From NCBI GenBank assembly GCA_002724245.1, contig PBOG01000195.1, forward strand, positions 58,904 through 122,903: DNA of 64,000 bases, in the 5' to 3' direction. A program made the translations under genes and the position numbers. Shown in pieces: positions 9,406-20,854 of this stretch (position 1 is the first letter of the stretch; the number at the start of each line of letters is the position of its first letter). The notes under the pieces are model-generated. The model was not told the DNA's origin. It worked only from the letters and a program-made list of their open reading frames with translations, and did not search any database. Source of the DNA: Planctomycetaceae bacterium. GTDB lineage: Bacteria; Planctomycetota; Planctomycetia; Pirellulales; Pirellulaceae.

Positions 9406-10245
9406 TCAGGACCGGCGTTGACCCAGGGGAGTCAGGATTTGTTCGACGCGTTTGCCAGCTTCTGCCACGATCGAGTCAATGCGATTGCGGAAAAAACTAA
9501 AGGCGATCATGGTCGGAATCGCCACGACCAAACCCATTAGCGTGGTGACCAGCGCCTGGCCAATTCCTGCAGCCAGCTGGTCAGGTTTGGCCATGCCACC
9601 CGATGCGGCGATTTGGTTGAATGCGTCGATCATTCCAAGTACTGTTCCGGTCAATCCCAGCATCGGTGCGATGGATCCGATCAAATTCAGGACTTCGGTT
9701 TTGCGGTAGAGGCGACCGGTTTGATCTTCCCCGGCCTCTTCTACAGCAGCTTTGTATTCGGCAAAGCCAAATTGGCTTCCTTGAAAGCGTTCCAGGCCGG
9801 CCAGAACAACGTGTGCGATCAGTGAGTCGTTGCTGGGGTCCTTGCAGAGTTCTGTCGCTTCTTCGAGTTGCCCGTCATGAATCAGTTCTTCCAGGTCAAG
9901 CACGAGCGTGTCTGGCATCATGGTTGTGTGGCGAATGTGGATGAAGTGTTCGACGACAAACCCCACCGCGATCATGGAAAGTAATCCGATCAATGCTCCG
10001 ACCAGGCCGCCATCGGCCAATGTGTCGAATAGACTGCGGTGTTTTCCGCTATCTGATGGCTCTGGAGCGGGGGCTTGAGGAGCCACCTCTGACAAGCTCT
10101 CCCCGGTACTACTTTCTTGACCGTAACTGAATGAGACTGGGCTAGCAATGGTCAGTGCCAAGAAAGTCAGCCCGAGTAGAAACCCGCGCACCAGCGGGCA
10201 GGTTTCAACGCGCTCAGTGAAACAGGAAACAGACTCAATGGTCAT
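9406..10245 (-). CDS. MotA/TolQ/ExbB proton channel family protein
   Basis: Signal-like N-terminus, TM segments and LNLIGSIAPMLGLTGTVLGMIDAFNQIA...GIGQALVTTLMGLVVAIPTMIAF signature. Confidence 0.95.
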   Translation of the reverse strand: MTIESVSCFTERVETCPLVRGFLLGLTFLALTIASPVSFSYGQESSTGESLSEVAPQAPAPEPSDSGKHRSLFDTLADGGLVGALIGLLSMIAVGFVVEHFIHIRHTTMMPDTLVLDLEELIHDGQLEEATELCKDPSNDSLIAHVVLAGLERFQGSQFGFAEYKAAVEEAGEDQTGRLYRKTEVLNLIGSIAPMLGLTGTVLGMIDAFNQIAASGGMAKPDQLAAGIGQALVTTLMGLVVAIPTMIAFSFFRNRIDSIVAEAGKRVEQILTPLGQRRS

Positions 10246-11393
10246 GGGGATTTCTCGGTTGGTTTTTTAACGTCGGTTTGTTCGCCTTGCTGGAGGGCAT
10301 GCCAGCTGCCGGAATAACGCGTTGACAATTCTCGCTGCAACGCAGCGCTCGCTCGCTCGTCCCCCGCATCGTGCAGTGTCTGTGCGGCGTAAGCCAGCCC
10401 TGCCGCGGCGATGTTGGGAAATGTCCGGTGGTGCAAGGCCGGGATTTTAAGCAGTAACAGTAAACCCTGACGCTGCTGAAGGGGGTCTTGTTTCAGCAGG
10501 TGGGACCGTCCCAGCCAGTAGAAGGCCAATGGACGCAAGCTGGGGTCGACGCGTGATAAGGCACTTTCCAGATTGAGCATCGCGGTTCCCGGTTGGCCCA
10601 TGAGAACCTCGCGTTGCACCTGCAAGATAGAGGCGAATTGCCTGGCTAGCGTCAATTTGCTGGAGGTGCTGACGGCCGCCAGTTCGGCTGCTGGGGCTGC
10701 GCTCGCGAACACCAGTGCCGTCTGGTACAGGTGTGCGGCAGGACAGGGAGTGGCTGTCATCTCGATCAATGTAGTGACCTGTTTCAGGGCACTGGCAGCC
10801 GCTGTGCGATCGAACCAGAGAGGCAAGAATTCTTTGCAGATTCCGGTCTCAGCATCGAATTGCAGGCGTCTCTTGCCAGGCAAAGGGATCGGCTGATCCC
10901 CTACTCCGCGGAGCAGGTGATAACACCGCAAGTAGGGTTCGACCGCGAGCGCCCGTTGTCCTGCCGCCAGGCGTCCCCACATGACTGCCTGCACGACCAT
11001 ATACGCGGTTTTGCTGCGCCGTGCCGAGTAGCGTGAATACAGGGTCTCGGCATGACGTAACAGCGCCGAGTAATCACCGACCTTCAAGCGTTGGCGAATC
11101 CGATAGAGGGGAGTGCCGAGTTCGCTTAGTAGTTGATTGAACCTGGCCTGATCATTGGAAATCTGTGCCTTCTCGATTTGGTCCCAGCCGAGGCGTTGAC
11201 CATTGTCCAGCCGAATATCGTCTTCGTTAAATTGCTCCACACGCCGGTTGGTTAGAATGGTGAGGTCGCGCAACACAATCTGGTCTGCAGCGCTGCGTTC
11301 CGTGTGCCAACCCAGACAACTACTGAGAAACACAGTCCACAGAACGAGTCGTGGTTTGCTGATCATGATGGGCCGCAGAAGATCCACGCTCAT
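10242..11393 (-). CDS. Hypothetical exported TPR-like protein, first gene of ExbBD operon
   Basis: ORF with signal-like N-terminus; ATGA overlap (10242-10245) with exbB. Confidence 0.82.
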   Translation of the reverse strand: MSVDLLRPIMISKPRLVLWTVFLSSCLGWHTERSAADQIVLRDLTILTNRRVEQFNEDDIRLDNGQRLGWDQIEKAQISNDQARFNQLLSELGTPLYRIRQRLKVGDYSALLRHAETLYSRYSARRSKTAYMVVQAVMWGRLAAGQRALAVEPYLRCYHLLRGVGDQPIPLPGKRRLQFDAETGICKEFLPLWFDRTAAASALKQVTTLIEMTATPCPAAHLYQTALVFASAAPAAELAAVSTSSKLTLARQFASILQVQREVLMGQPGTAMLNLESALSRVDPSLRPLAFYWLGRSHLLKQDPLQQRQGLLLLLKIPALHHRTFPNIAAAGLAYAAQTLHDAGDERASAALQRELSTRYSGSWHALQQGEQTDVKKPTEKSP

Positions 11394-11713
11394 GGCACTT
11401 GGGGTTGTGGGGGAATGATATTAGAATCGCGCGAACACGACTGGCTGCTGCGCTGCCCTGATTCCCGAACCACGCCACGCAGGCTGGGAGAAATGGTGTC
11501 CGGGCGGACTAGCCGGCTACCCGTCAATCCTATGCCTGGGCGCGGCGGAATGTCAAGTTTTCAGGGCTCGTGTGATGCTCGGGCGCTGTATTGCGATGCG
11601 AGATAGTGTCACGATGGGAGATGGTTCGGGTCGGTTTTCGAGAACGAGCCGACAACGGTTTCTAGTTTGCCTGCGCGAGCTGTGCCTGGGATTTTCGACT
11701 GACGATGATCTGG

Positions 11714-14153
<2,440 letters not shown>

Positions 14154-14157
14154 AAGA

Positions 14158-14463
14158 TCAGGCCTCTTTTCGTGAAGAGCGAGAATTGGTGGCGGGTTTC
14201 CCCGATGGTGTGTTTGACCCTTCCGGTGGTTCGCGGTCAGTGGCCATGATGCCGAAAGTTAACAAGGCGAGCAGACCTAGTTCGAGCGAAAGTAGTAAAA
14301 TCCCGTATTGATCGATGAAGTCCATCATCGCATGTTGGGGACTAGCATCTTCGCGGGAATGAATGGCCCGCCAGCTCATCACAAAATACGCAAACGCAGT
14401 GACCGAAAACAGAAATCCTACCAGGCCCATCAACGGGTACAGGGGGTTTTTATGTGTCTTCAC
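14158..14463 (-). CDS. Small membrane protein, hypothetical
   Basis: 101-aa ORF with two hydrophobic segments, immediately upstream of the cupin gene on the same strand. Confidence 0.65.
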   Translation of the reverse strand: MKTHKNPLYPLMGLVGFLFSVTAFAYFVMSWRAIHSREDASPQHAMMDFIDQYGILLLSLELGLLALLTFGIMATDREPPEGSNTPSGKPATNSRSSRKEA

Positions 14464-14494
14464 GACGGGTTACCTGATCCGGGCGGCGACGTGG

Positions 14495-14538
14495 TTCGTC
14501 CATCAGTCTGTTCGTCCATCAGTCTGTTTGTCCATCAG
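14495..14538. repeat. Short tandem repeat, unit TTCGTCCATCAGTCTG (16 bp), about 2.7 copies
   Basis: Two exact units (14495-14510, 14511-14526) and an imperfect third read directly from sequence. Confidence 0.9.
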
Positions 14539-14621
14539 ATCACAACCGGAATACCAACTCAATCCCGCTATCTCTCAATGCTGTTCAACCTGGGTGGGAA
14601 TTCTTGACGTGATATCGGTAG

Positions 14622-15695
14622 CTATGCCTGCCGGCGTTGCTGGTACATCCGCTGCAGCCAGTTGCGGCAGGAGTCGGGAGTCAGAGCGTATTCGTAATGC
14701 AAGTTGGCCTTCAGGTGTCCGAAGGGCCGTTGGGAAACCCAGTGGAGGTGTTGTGTTCGGGGGCCCAGCAGCAAGACGCGTTGCCCGGCAAACAGGGGGA
14801 TTTCTGCAGGCAGTCCCGTGTCGAGAATTTTGTACTCGCGGGCCAGGGGGTGTTCGATTCCTGGCAGTTGCAGGTTCCCTTGGACCGCCTGCCAACTGTA
14901 GAAGTCCCAGCGACCGGACACCTCGTCGGGACTTTGTTGAGGTCCAATTCCCCGCGCGACATCGATCGCGCCCGCGCTGGGCGGTACCGGTATCGATATA
15001 GCATTGTCGTTGAGTGCGGCCAGTAAAAGCGTTTGTAGCTGGTAGTTGTCTGCAATTCCGCTCATCCGTGCCTGCCATCCTGAGAAGGTTGCCGGTTCAA
15101 TCAGTAGCAGTCCGCCTTCAACGACGGCGAGCAGGCGAACCAGCCAACGCGCCGCCTGGTGGCGATCCATGATGTGCTTGAGTTGTTCCTGGAAACACTG
15201 AGCCATACTGCGCCATTGAGGACTGGTGGATAGTACCGCGATCACCGCCGGGGCAAAGCGGTCCAGGTCGTGCCAGGCTTTATAGAGTGCGGGAAATCGT
15301 TCACGATGCTGTTCCAGAACCGTCGGAAACTGGGCCTCCGAGTTGTCGTGGTCGGCTTCGCTCGTTGATTCTTCACTGTGCGCTGCACAGAGATCGTAGA
15401 GTTCGATGACTTGCGGCAGCAGTTCTCCAATCCGGAGAAACAGGGGACTTGCCAGCGGCTCTGGCGGGCAGCCGTGTTCGATCAAGGCGCCACAAATCAT
15501 GGACAGGCAAGTGGCCCTGATACCACTGCTGGTCGCGAAAACACGAGACAGTTGCTCCAAGGCTGCCTGGCGTTCGGTGAGGTCGGACTCCAGTGCGGTG
15601 CGCAACAACTGACCGGCGCAACTGGTGAGAGATGCCAGATCCGCTTGCGGGTCTTTCATGGAGGTCAGTAGCGCACGTACGTCTGATGCGAGCAT
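14622..15695 (-). CDS. Hypothetical protein
   Basis: Long ORF between same-strand genes and no competing gene; start placed at MLASDVRALL (ORF could extend to 15737). Confidence 0.7.
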   Translation of the reverse strand: MLASDVRALLTSMKDPQADLASLTSCAGQLLRTALESDLTERQAALEQLSRVFATSSGIRATCLSMICGALIEHGCPPEPLASPLFLRIGELLPQVIELYDLCAAHSEESTSEADHDNSEAQFPTVLEQHRERFPALYKAWHDLDRFAPAVIAVLSTSPQWRSMAQCFQEQLKHIMDRHQAARWLVRLLAVVEGGLLLIEPATFSGWQARMSGIADNYQLQTLLLAALNDNAISIPVPPSAGAIDVARGIGPQQSPDEVSGRWDFYSWQAVQGNLQLPGIEHPLAREYKILDTGLPAEIPLFAGQRVLLLGPRTQHLHWVSQRPFGHLKANLHYEYALTPDSCRNWLQRMYQQRRQA

Positions 15696-15924
15696 GGAAT
15701 TTCCGTGAATCAGGCGCCCGCGATACGAGTAGGACAAAGCGGCTTGTCGGCTTCATGCCGAAACAGTTTGATTATACGCATCCTGTGGTTTCAGCAACTC
15801 CAGACGAGGATGCGGGTGTGGTGGTGTTTTGCCATGCCTGTGAAGGAGTTCCAGCAAGTACTCGAGGACATTGCACGGGGTTGTTCTGCCAGCAAGAGGA
15901 CTGATCAGGAGAGGGCGCAGCTGG

Positions 15925-15930
15925 TATAAT
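15925..15930 (+). promoter_or_regulatory. Candidate -10 element TATAAT upstream of PQQ-type gene
   Basis: Perfect TATAAT 49 nt before ATG at 15979; -35 region (TGATCA, 17-nt spacer) is weak. Confidence 0.4.
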
Positions 15931-15978
15931 TCCTGTGTGCTTCCGCTCTCAGATGTTTAGCCGATTCAGGAGTTGCTC

Positions 15979-17277
15979 ATGAGCCGTCAGTTGTCTGGAA
16001 TGATCAGTCTCATCTGGATCGCCACAACGGTCGTGGCCCTGGCCGATGACTGGCCACAATGGCGTGGTCCACAGCGAGACGGTGAGTGGCGAGAGACAGG
16101 GATTGTCAGCCGATTTTCGAGTGACCAACTACCTTTGCGCTGGCGCGTACCGGTTGGATCCGGCTACAGTGGACCTACGGTAGCCAAAGGGCGCGTCTAT
16201 GTGACCGACCGTCTGCTGGATCCGCAACGAGAACGTGTGCTTTGCTTTGATATGGAAACTGGCAAAGAACTCTGGAAATTGACTTACGATTGTGTCTACA
16301 AGGGTATTGGCTATCAGGCAGGGCCGCGCGCAAGTGTTTCGATTGAGGACGGTCGGGCCTACGCTCTGGGTGCCATGGGTCATTTTCATTGCCTGGACGC
16401 AGTGCGGGGGACGGTGATCTGGAAGAAGGACCTGAACGCAGAATTTTCGATTGATATGCCGATCTGGGGTATCTCTGCCTCTCCGTTAATCTACGAAGAT
16501 CGGATCCTGCTGCAGATTGGCGGAGAAAAAGCCTGTGTCGTGGCCCTGCAGAAGTCGAGTGGAGAGACCTTGTGGACCGCATTGTCGGATGATCGCGCGT
16601 CGTATTCGGCACCCATTATGGTCCAACAAGCGGGGGTTGACGTGGCCTTGTTTTGGACGGGCGACAGCGTTGCCGGTCTCAATCCGTTAGATGGCAAGGT
16701 CTACTGGAGGTTCCCCTTTGCGCCAAAGAATATGCCCATCGGAATTGCCACACCGGTTGTTTCACAGAACGATGTGTTCGTGACCTCGTTTTACGACGGA
16801 TCGCTGATGCTGCGTTTGCAACAAGACCGACCGAACGCGACGCGCGTCTGGCAGAAAAAAGGACGCGATGAACGTAATACGGAGGCGTTACACTCGATTA
16901 TCAGCACGCCGGTGTTTCTCGGTCAGCACATTTATGGTGTATGTAGTTATGGGGAATTGCGCTGCTTGGATGCGAAAACAGGGGAACGCCTGTGGGAGGA
17001 TCTCACGGCGACTCCGAAAGCACGCTGGAGTACGATCCACTTTGTCCGCCATGGCAAGCAAACGTGGATGTTTAACGAGCGTGGTGAACTCATTATCGGC
17101 GAGCTCGCGCCCAGCGGCTTCCGTGAGATCAGCAGGACGCGTCTACTCGATCCCACACTCGAGCAATTACGGCAAAGGAAGGGTGTCTGCTGGTCCCACC
17201 CGGCATTTGCCAATCGACATGTGTTCGCGCGGAATGATAAGGAGATGGTTTGTGCCAGCCTGGCGGCGGCGGAGTGA
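15979..17277 (+). CDS. Exported PQQ-like beta-propeller repeat protein
   Basis: Signal peptide then DDWPQWRGPQRDGEW; repeated GxVxALDAxTGxxxW-type blades. Confidence 0.9.
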   Translation: MSRQLSGMISLIWIATTVVALADDWPQWRGPQRDGEWRETGIVSRFSSDQLPLRWRVPVGSGYSGPTVAKGRVYVTDRLLDPQRERVLCFDMETGKELWKLTYDCVYKGIGYQAGPRASVSIEDGRAYALGAMGHFHCLDAVRGTVIWKKDLNAEFSIDMPIWGISASPLIYEDRILLQIGGEKACVVALQKSSGETLWTALSDDRASYSAPIMVQQAGVDVALFWTGDSVAGLNPLDGKVYWRFPFAPKNMPIGIATPVVSQNDVFVTSFYDGSLMLRLQQDRPNATRVWQKKGRDERNTEALHSIISTPVFLGQHIYGVCSYGELRCLDAKTGERLWEDLTATPKARWSTIHFVRHGKQTWMFNERGELIIGELAPSGFREISRTRLLDPTLEQLRQRKGVCWSHPAFANRHVFARNDKEMVCASLAAAE

Positions 17278-17449
17278 ATTTCAGTGTGCTGCGGTGGCAA
17301 TTCAACAGGGATCATCGAGGCGTTTAAGTAATCAGCCCTGTCGGCTTGCGTTTGCTGACCAGCGCCGGGGGCGACTGTTGCTGCTCGGGAGTGCGGGCGG
17401 CATGATATTTTATGGGTTTAACTGGAAAAAGTGATACACGGGACGGGTA

Positions 17450-18193
17450 ATGAGCAGGACTGCTTCTTTTTGGCTGGCATTCGCACTGCTGTTCAGTGGT
17501 GTGATGATGATTTGGCAGATTTGGAAGCGGCAACAGCCTCGTGCGTTGGCGACAGCGGAAGTGCTGCAGTCCACCAGTGAACCACGCAGTGCCGGCGAGC
17601 AGGCGGCGTGGATTCACGATTTTGAGCTTACCGAACGCAGCGGTCGGACTTTTGATTCAGGGAAAGAAATGCCCGGACAGGTGTGGGTGACGAGTGTGTT
17701 TTTTTCCAGCTGCAATAAATCCTGCCGTCAACAGAATTCGATTGTCCAGGAACTTCAGAATCGTTTTCGCGAGCAGCGAGTCCGGTTCTTGAGTATTACT
17801 TGTGATCCGGAGACTGATACGCCAGGCCATTTGAGATCCTACGCACGCCAGTTTGATGCGGATCCCCAGCGGTGGTTGTTTCTCTCCGGTGATATGCAAT
17901 ACATTCGCCGAGTTGCTGCTGAACGATTTGAGATCGCCGCTGATAACGACGAAAAGCTGGGGCCAGGCCATTCTGATCAGTTCACGGTGACCGATAAATG
18001 GGGTAACAACCGCGGGCGGTTTATCTGGCACGATTCAGGCGCGGTGGATGCCTTGGAGCAACTCGTAGTTGAGCTGCTTGAAGAAGAAGAAGATCCGGCG
18101 AAAGAGCCTGCCGCCACGGACGCTACCGTGGGCGGACCGGGAGCGGAGGAAGATCCCCCTGAACCGACCGCGGCAGCGCCTGCCGGCAAGTGA
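17450..18193 (+). CDS. SCO1/SenC-family protein
   Basis: Thioredoxin-like fold with VFFSSCNKSC (CxxxC) and FLSITCDPETDTPGHLRSYARQF; N-terminal TM; low-complexity acidic/Pro/Ala C-terminus. Confidence 0.9.
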   Translation: MSRTASFWLAFALLFSGVMMIWQIWKRQQPRALATAEVLQSTSEPRSAGEQAAWIHDFELTERSGRTFDSGKEMPGQVWVTSVFFSSCNKSCRQQNSIVQELQNRFREQRVRFLSITCDPETDTPGHLRSYARQFDADPQRWLFLSGDMQYIRRVAAERFEIAADNDEKLGPGHSDQFTVTDKWGNNRGRFIWHDSGAVDALEQLVVELLEEEEDPAKEPAATDATVGGPGAEEDPPEPTAAAPAGK

Positions 18194-18255
18194 GACGACG
18201 GTAATGGACAGGCAAGGCCTGTCTGCTTCAGGACGCGTACTGAACAGGTGTTTTC

Positions 18256-18720
18256 GTGGAAACCGCGGTTGAAGTATTGCCGCATGTGAACGCCACCCTT
18301 AACGCAACAGCCGCGTTGCTGCTGTTGCGCGGCTATTGGCTCATCAAGCGGGGCCAGGAACACGCGCATATACGAACGATGTTGAGTTGCTTTGGGGTCT
18401 CGGTTCTTTTTCTGGTCTGTTATCTGGTTTACCACCAATTGTTATATGCAGTGACCGGACAGCGCGGGAAACCCTTTACCAGCCCGGTGTGGCTGATTCG
18501 CCAGGTCTATTTTGGAGTTCTGATATCGCACGTGCTGTTGGCAGTAACCGTTCCGTTTCTGGCGGGAATTACTATTTATCATGGCCTCCGCAACCAGCGC
18601 AAAGTGCATCGTCGATGGGCCCGGTGGACGTTTCCGATCTGGTTGTATGTTTCGGTGACAGGGGTTGTGGTTTATCTGATGCTGTACCATCTCTTTGCCG
18701 CTGCGGCGGTTCCGCTATAA
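18256..18720 (+). CDS. DUF420-family membrane protein
   Basis: LPHVNATLNATAALLLLRGYWLIKRGQEHAHIRTM and four TM segments, typical DUF420; GTG start. Confidence 0.88.
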   Translation: METAVEVLPHVNATLNATAALLLLRGYWLIKRGQEHAHIRTMLSCFGVSVLFLVCYLVYHQLLYAVTGQRGKPFTSPVWLIRQVYFGVLISHVLLAVTVPFLAGITIYHGLRNQRKVHRRWARWTFPIWLYVSVTGVVVYLMLYHLFAAAAVPL

Positions 18721-18811
18721 TTGAGGGATTGCCTGTTCGAATGGTGGAATTCTGGACGGGACGATTTTCAAGTTTGGGATCGGCTGGTACGACAGAGAGA
18801 GAGCGCTTGTT

Positions 18812-19138
18812 GTGGGTACCCGTTTTTCAAATCGCATCGCTACTGCCGGGCGCCAATCGCCTTGTTGGACGCGCGTCGCGGGGTGCCTGGTGGTCGTGCT
18901 GCTCTGTTGTGGTATGGCCGATGCGTGCCCTACCTGCAAAGATGCGCTGCACACGGATCCCGCCCAGGCCAATTTGATGCGTGGCTACTTTTGGAGCATT
19001 CTTTTTATGATGTCGATGCCCTTTGTGATTTTTTCTTCACTAGGGTCTTATTTCTATTTCCAGGTCCGCCGGGCTCGCTTGCTGCAATCTTCTCAGGCCA
19101 TGGGGCAACGACAACCCTCCGTTGTAGCCAGCGCGTAG
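18812..19138 (+). CDS. Small membrane protein with N-terminal CPTCKD motif
   Basis: GTG-start ORF; signal/TM, ADACPTCKDALHTDPAQANLMRGYFWSILFMMSMPFVIFSSLGSYFYFQVRRAR; downstream of and co-oriented with SCO1/DUF420. Confidence 0.72.
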   Translation: MGTRFSNRIATAGRQSPCWTRVAGCLVVVLLCCGMADACPTCKDALHTDPAQANLMRGYFWSILFMMSMPFVIFSSLGSYFYFQVRRARLLQSSQAMGQRQPSVVASA

Positions 19139-19217
19139 CCTGTAACGCGCGTCCGGACCGGATCGACTAGTCACTGAGTTCCAGCACCTGGCCGGTGTAA
19201 CTAATACCGCGCATACC

Positions 19218-20696
19218 TTAGCGCCGGTTCACCGTGGGGAAATTTTGTGGCGTATAGATGCCCCCATAACGAGTCCGCAATTCATCGCACCGTTTTTGCA
19301 GACGTGTCAGTTCTGCCGCGTAATTCGCGTCTGTGGCCAGATTCTGGACCTGGTCGGGATCAGCCTGGAGGTCGTGCAGGAATTCAAAAGTGGGCTGCTG
19401 CTGGAAATACCGCGCATAGACCCAGCGTTGCTCATGTACTCCTTCCCACTTGGGGATCGCCATGTGGTCAAAGAGATGCTCACAAAAGAAATCCTGCCGC
19501 CAGGATTTTGGAGCAGGCGCACTGAGTAGTGGCAGCAGGCTTTGTCCCTGGTGCTCCGACGGAGTCAGGCCTGCCAGGGCGGTGATGGTGGGCGCGATAT
19601 CCACATTGAGTGCCAGGGCCTGACAAACCTTGCCGCGCTGCGCTTTTTCCAGCCGTGGATCAAAGATGACCAGCGGTACACGAAGAGATTCTTCATAGTG
19701 TGACCACTTGCCTGCAAAACCGCGTTCCCCGGCGTAGTAACCATTGTCGCCCGAAAAGATGATCACGGTGTTGTCTGACATGCCGAGTTCGGACAGGGTG
19801 TCGAGGACGCGGCCCATCACCAGGTCGAGGCCACTGATCATCCGGTAGTAACCGCGCAAGTTGCGCTGGTATTTCTGGCGCGTGTCCCACCTCCAGAACC
19901 AGCGCTGCCGATTCATTGATTTGCGCAGGAACTCAGGCTGACGGGCAAAGATCTGTGGGTCGGACAACCGAGGTTCTGGAAGTTCAGTCTGTTGGTAGAG
20001 ATGTTCGACGGCGCGTGGCCAGGGAAAGTGATTGACCTTATCACTATCTTCGGCATGGGCTGCGTGGAAGCTGACGGACAGGCAGAAAGGCTGGCCTGAT
20101 GATTGTGCCCGTAGAAAGCCGATTGCCCGGTCTCCCGCCAGTTCGGTGATGTGGCGCGTGCGGCCGTTGGGTTGCTTCTTGAAATAGGGATTGCGATTCG
20201 TAGGAGAAAAAAAATCAAACATCTTCTCCCGCTCGGCGCGCGGGATGTTGACGCCGAACTTGCCGACGAATCCGGTGCGGTAGCCAGCGTCTTTTAACAA
20301 GCGAGGGTAGCTGACATCGGTCAAGTTGCGAGCCAGCGGAGGTGTTCTGAAGGTGAATTTATGAGTTCGCTCAAACATGCCAGTGAATAAGGTTGCGCGA
20401 CTCGCCGCACAGATAGAAGTGGTGACGAACATATTCTGGAAACGGACACCATTCTGAGCCAGCCGATCAATCACAGGCGTTTTCAGCACGGGATGGCCAG
20501 CACAACCCAGCAAGTCGGCACGGTGATCATCGGACAGAAAGAAGATGACGTTGGGCCGTTCACGGGCAAACGCATTGTTTTGCAGGGTCCAGAGAGCGAT
20601 CCAGAGGGAAACCAGTAACAAGCAGATGGCAGTGTCCGCTCTACGGGAACACGCGGGATTTCTGCTGGGTGGCTGTGCGGTGGATATTCGTAGCAT
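19218..20696 (-). CDS. Exported sulfatase
   Basis: RPNVIFFLSDDHRADLLGCAGHP...TSICAASRATLFTGMFERTH; sulfatase core with Cys-type active site, and IIFSGDNGYYAGERGFAGKW. Confidence 0.95.
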   Translation of the reverse strand: MLRISTAQPPSRNPACSRRADTAICLLLVSLWIALWTLQNNAFARERPNVIFFLSDDHRADLLGCAGHPVLKTPVIDRLAQNGVRFQNMFVTTSICAASRATLFTGMFERTHKFTFRTPPLARNLTDVSYPRLLKDAGYRTGFVGKFGVNIPRAEREKMFDFFSPTNRNPYFKKQPNGRTRHITELAGDRAIGFLRAQSSGQPFCLSVSFHAAHAEDSDKVNHFPWPRAVEHLYQQTELPEPRLSDPQIFARQPEFLRKSMNRQRWFWRWDTRQKYQRNLRGYYRMISGLDLVMGRVLDTLSELGMSDNTVIIFSGDNGYYAGERGFAGKWSHYEESLRVPLVIFDPRLEKAQRGKVCQALALNVDIAPTITALAGLTPSEHQGQSLLPLLSAPAPKSWRQDFFCEHLFDHMAIPKWEGVHEQRWVYARYFQQQPTFEFLHDLQADPDQVQNLATDANYAAELTRLQKRCDELRTRYGGIYTPQNFPTVNRR

Positions 20697-20854
20697 AGCG
20701 GTACTTTCCAGGCGGAGTCGTTGGTTTGAGAAAGAATGGTGAGCCGAACGTCTGGCAATTGAACCTGCCAGCGGACGTGTTTTCCTGGGTATTGCTGAAA
20801 CGTTATTTCAGATCACGTACGGCGTGCGTCGCTGCGGTCGTGGGCGGGTTGCGA

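Noticed and set aside
11629-11652. GTCGG...CCGAC hairpin downstream of ligA
   Set aside because: 5-bp stem with internal mismatches and no T-tract.
15762-15904. Small Cys-containing ORF MPKQFDYTHPVVSATPDEDAGVVVFCHACEG...
   Set aside because: Short, poorly supported start, no ribosome site or homology I recognise.
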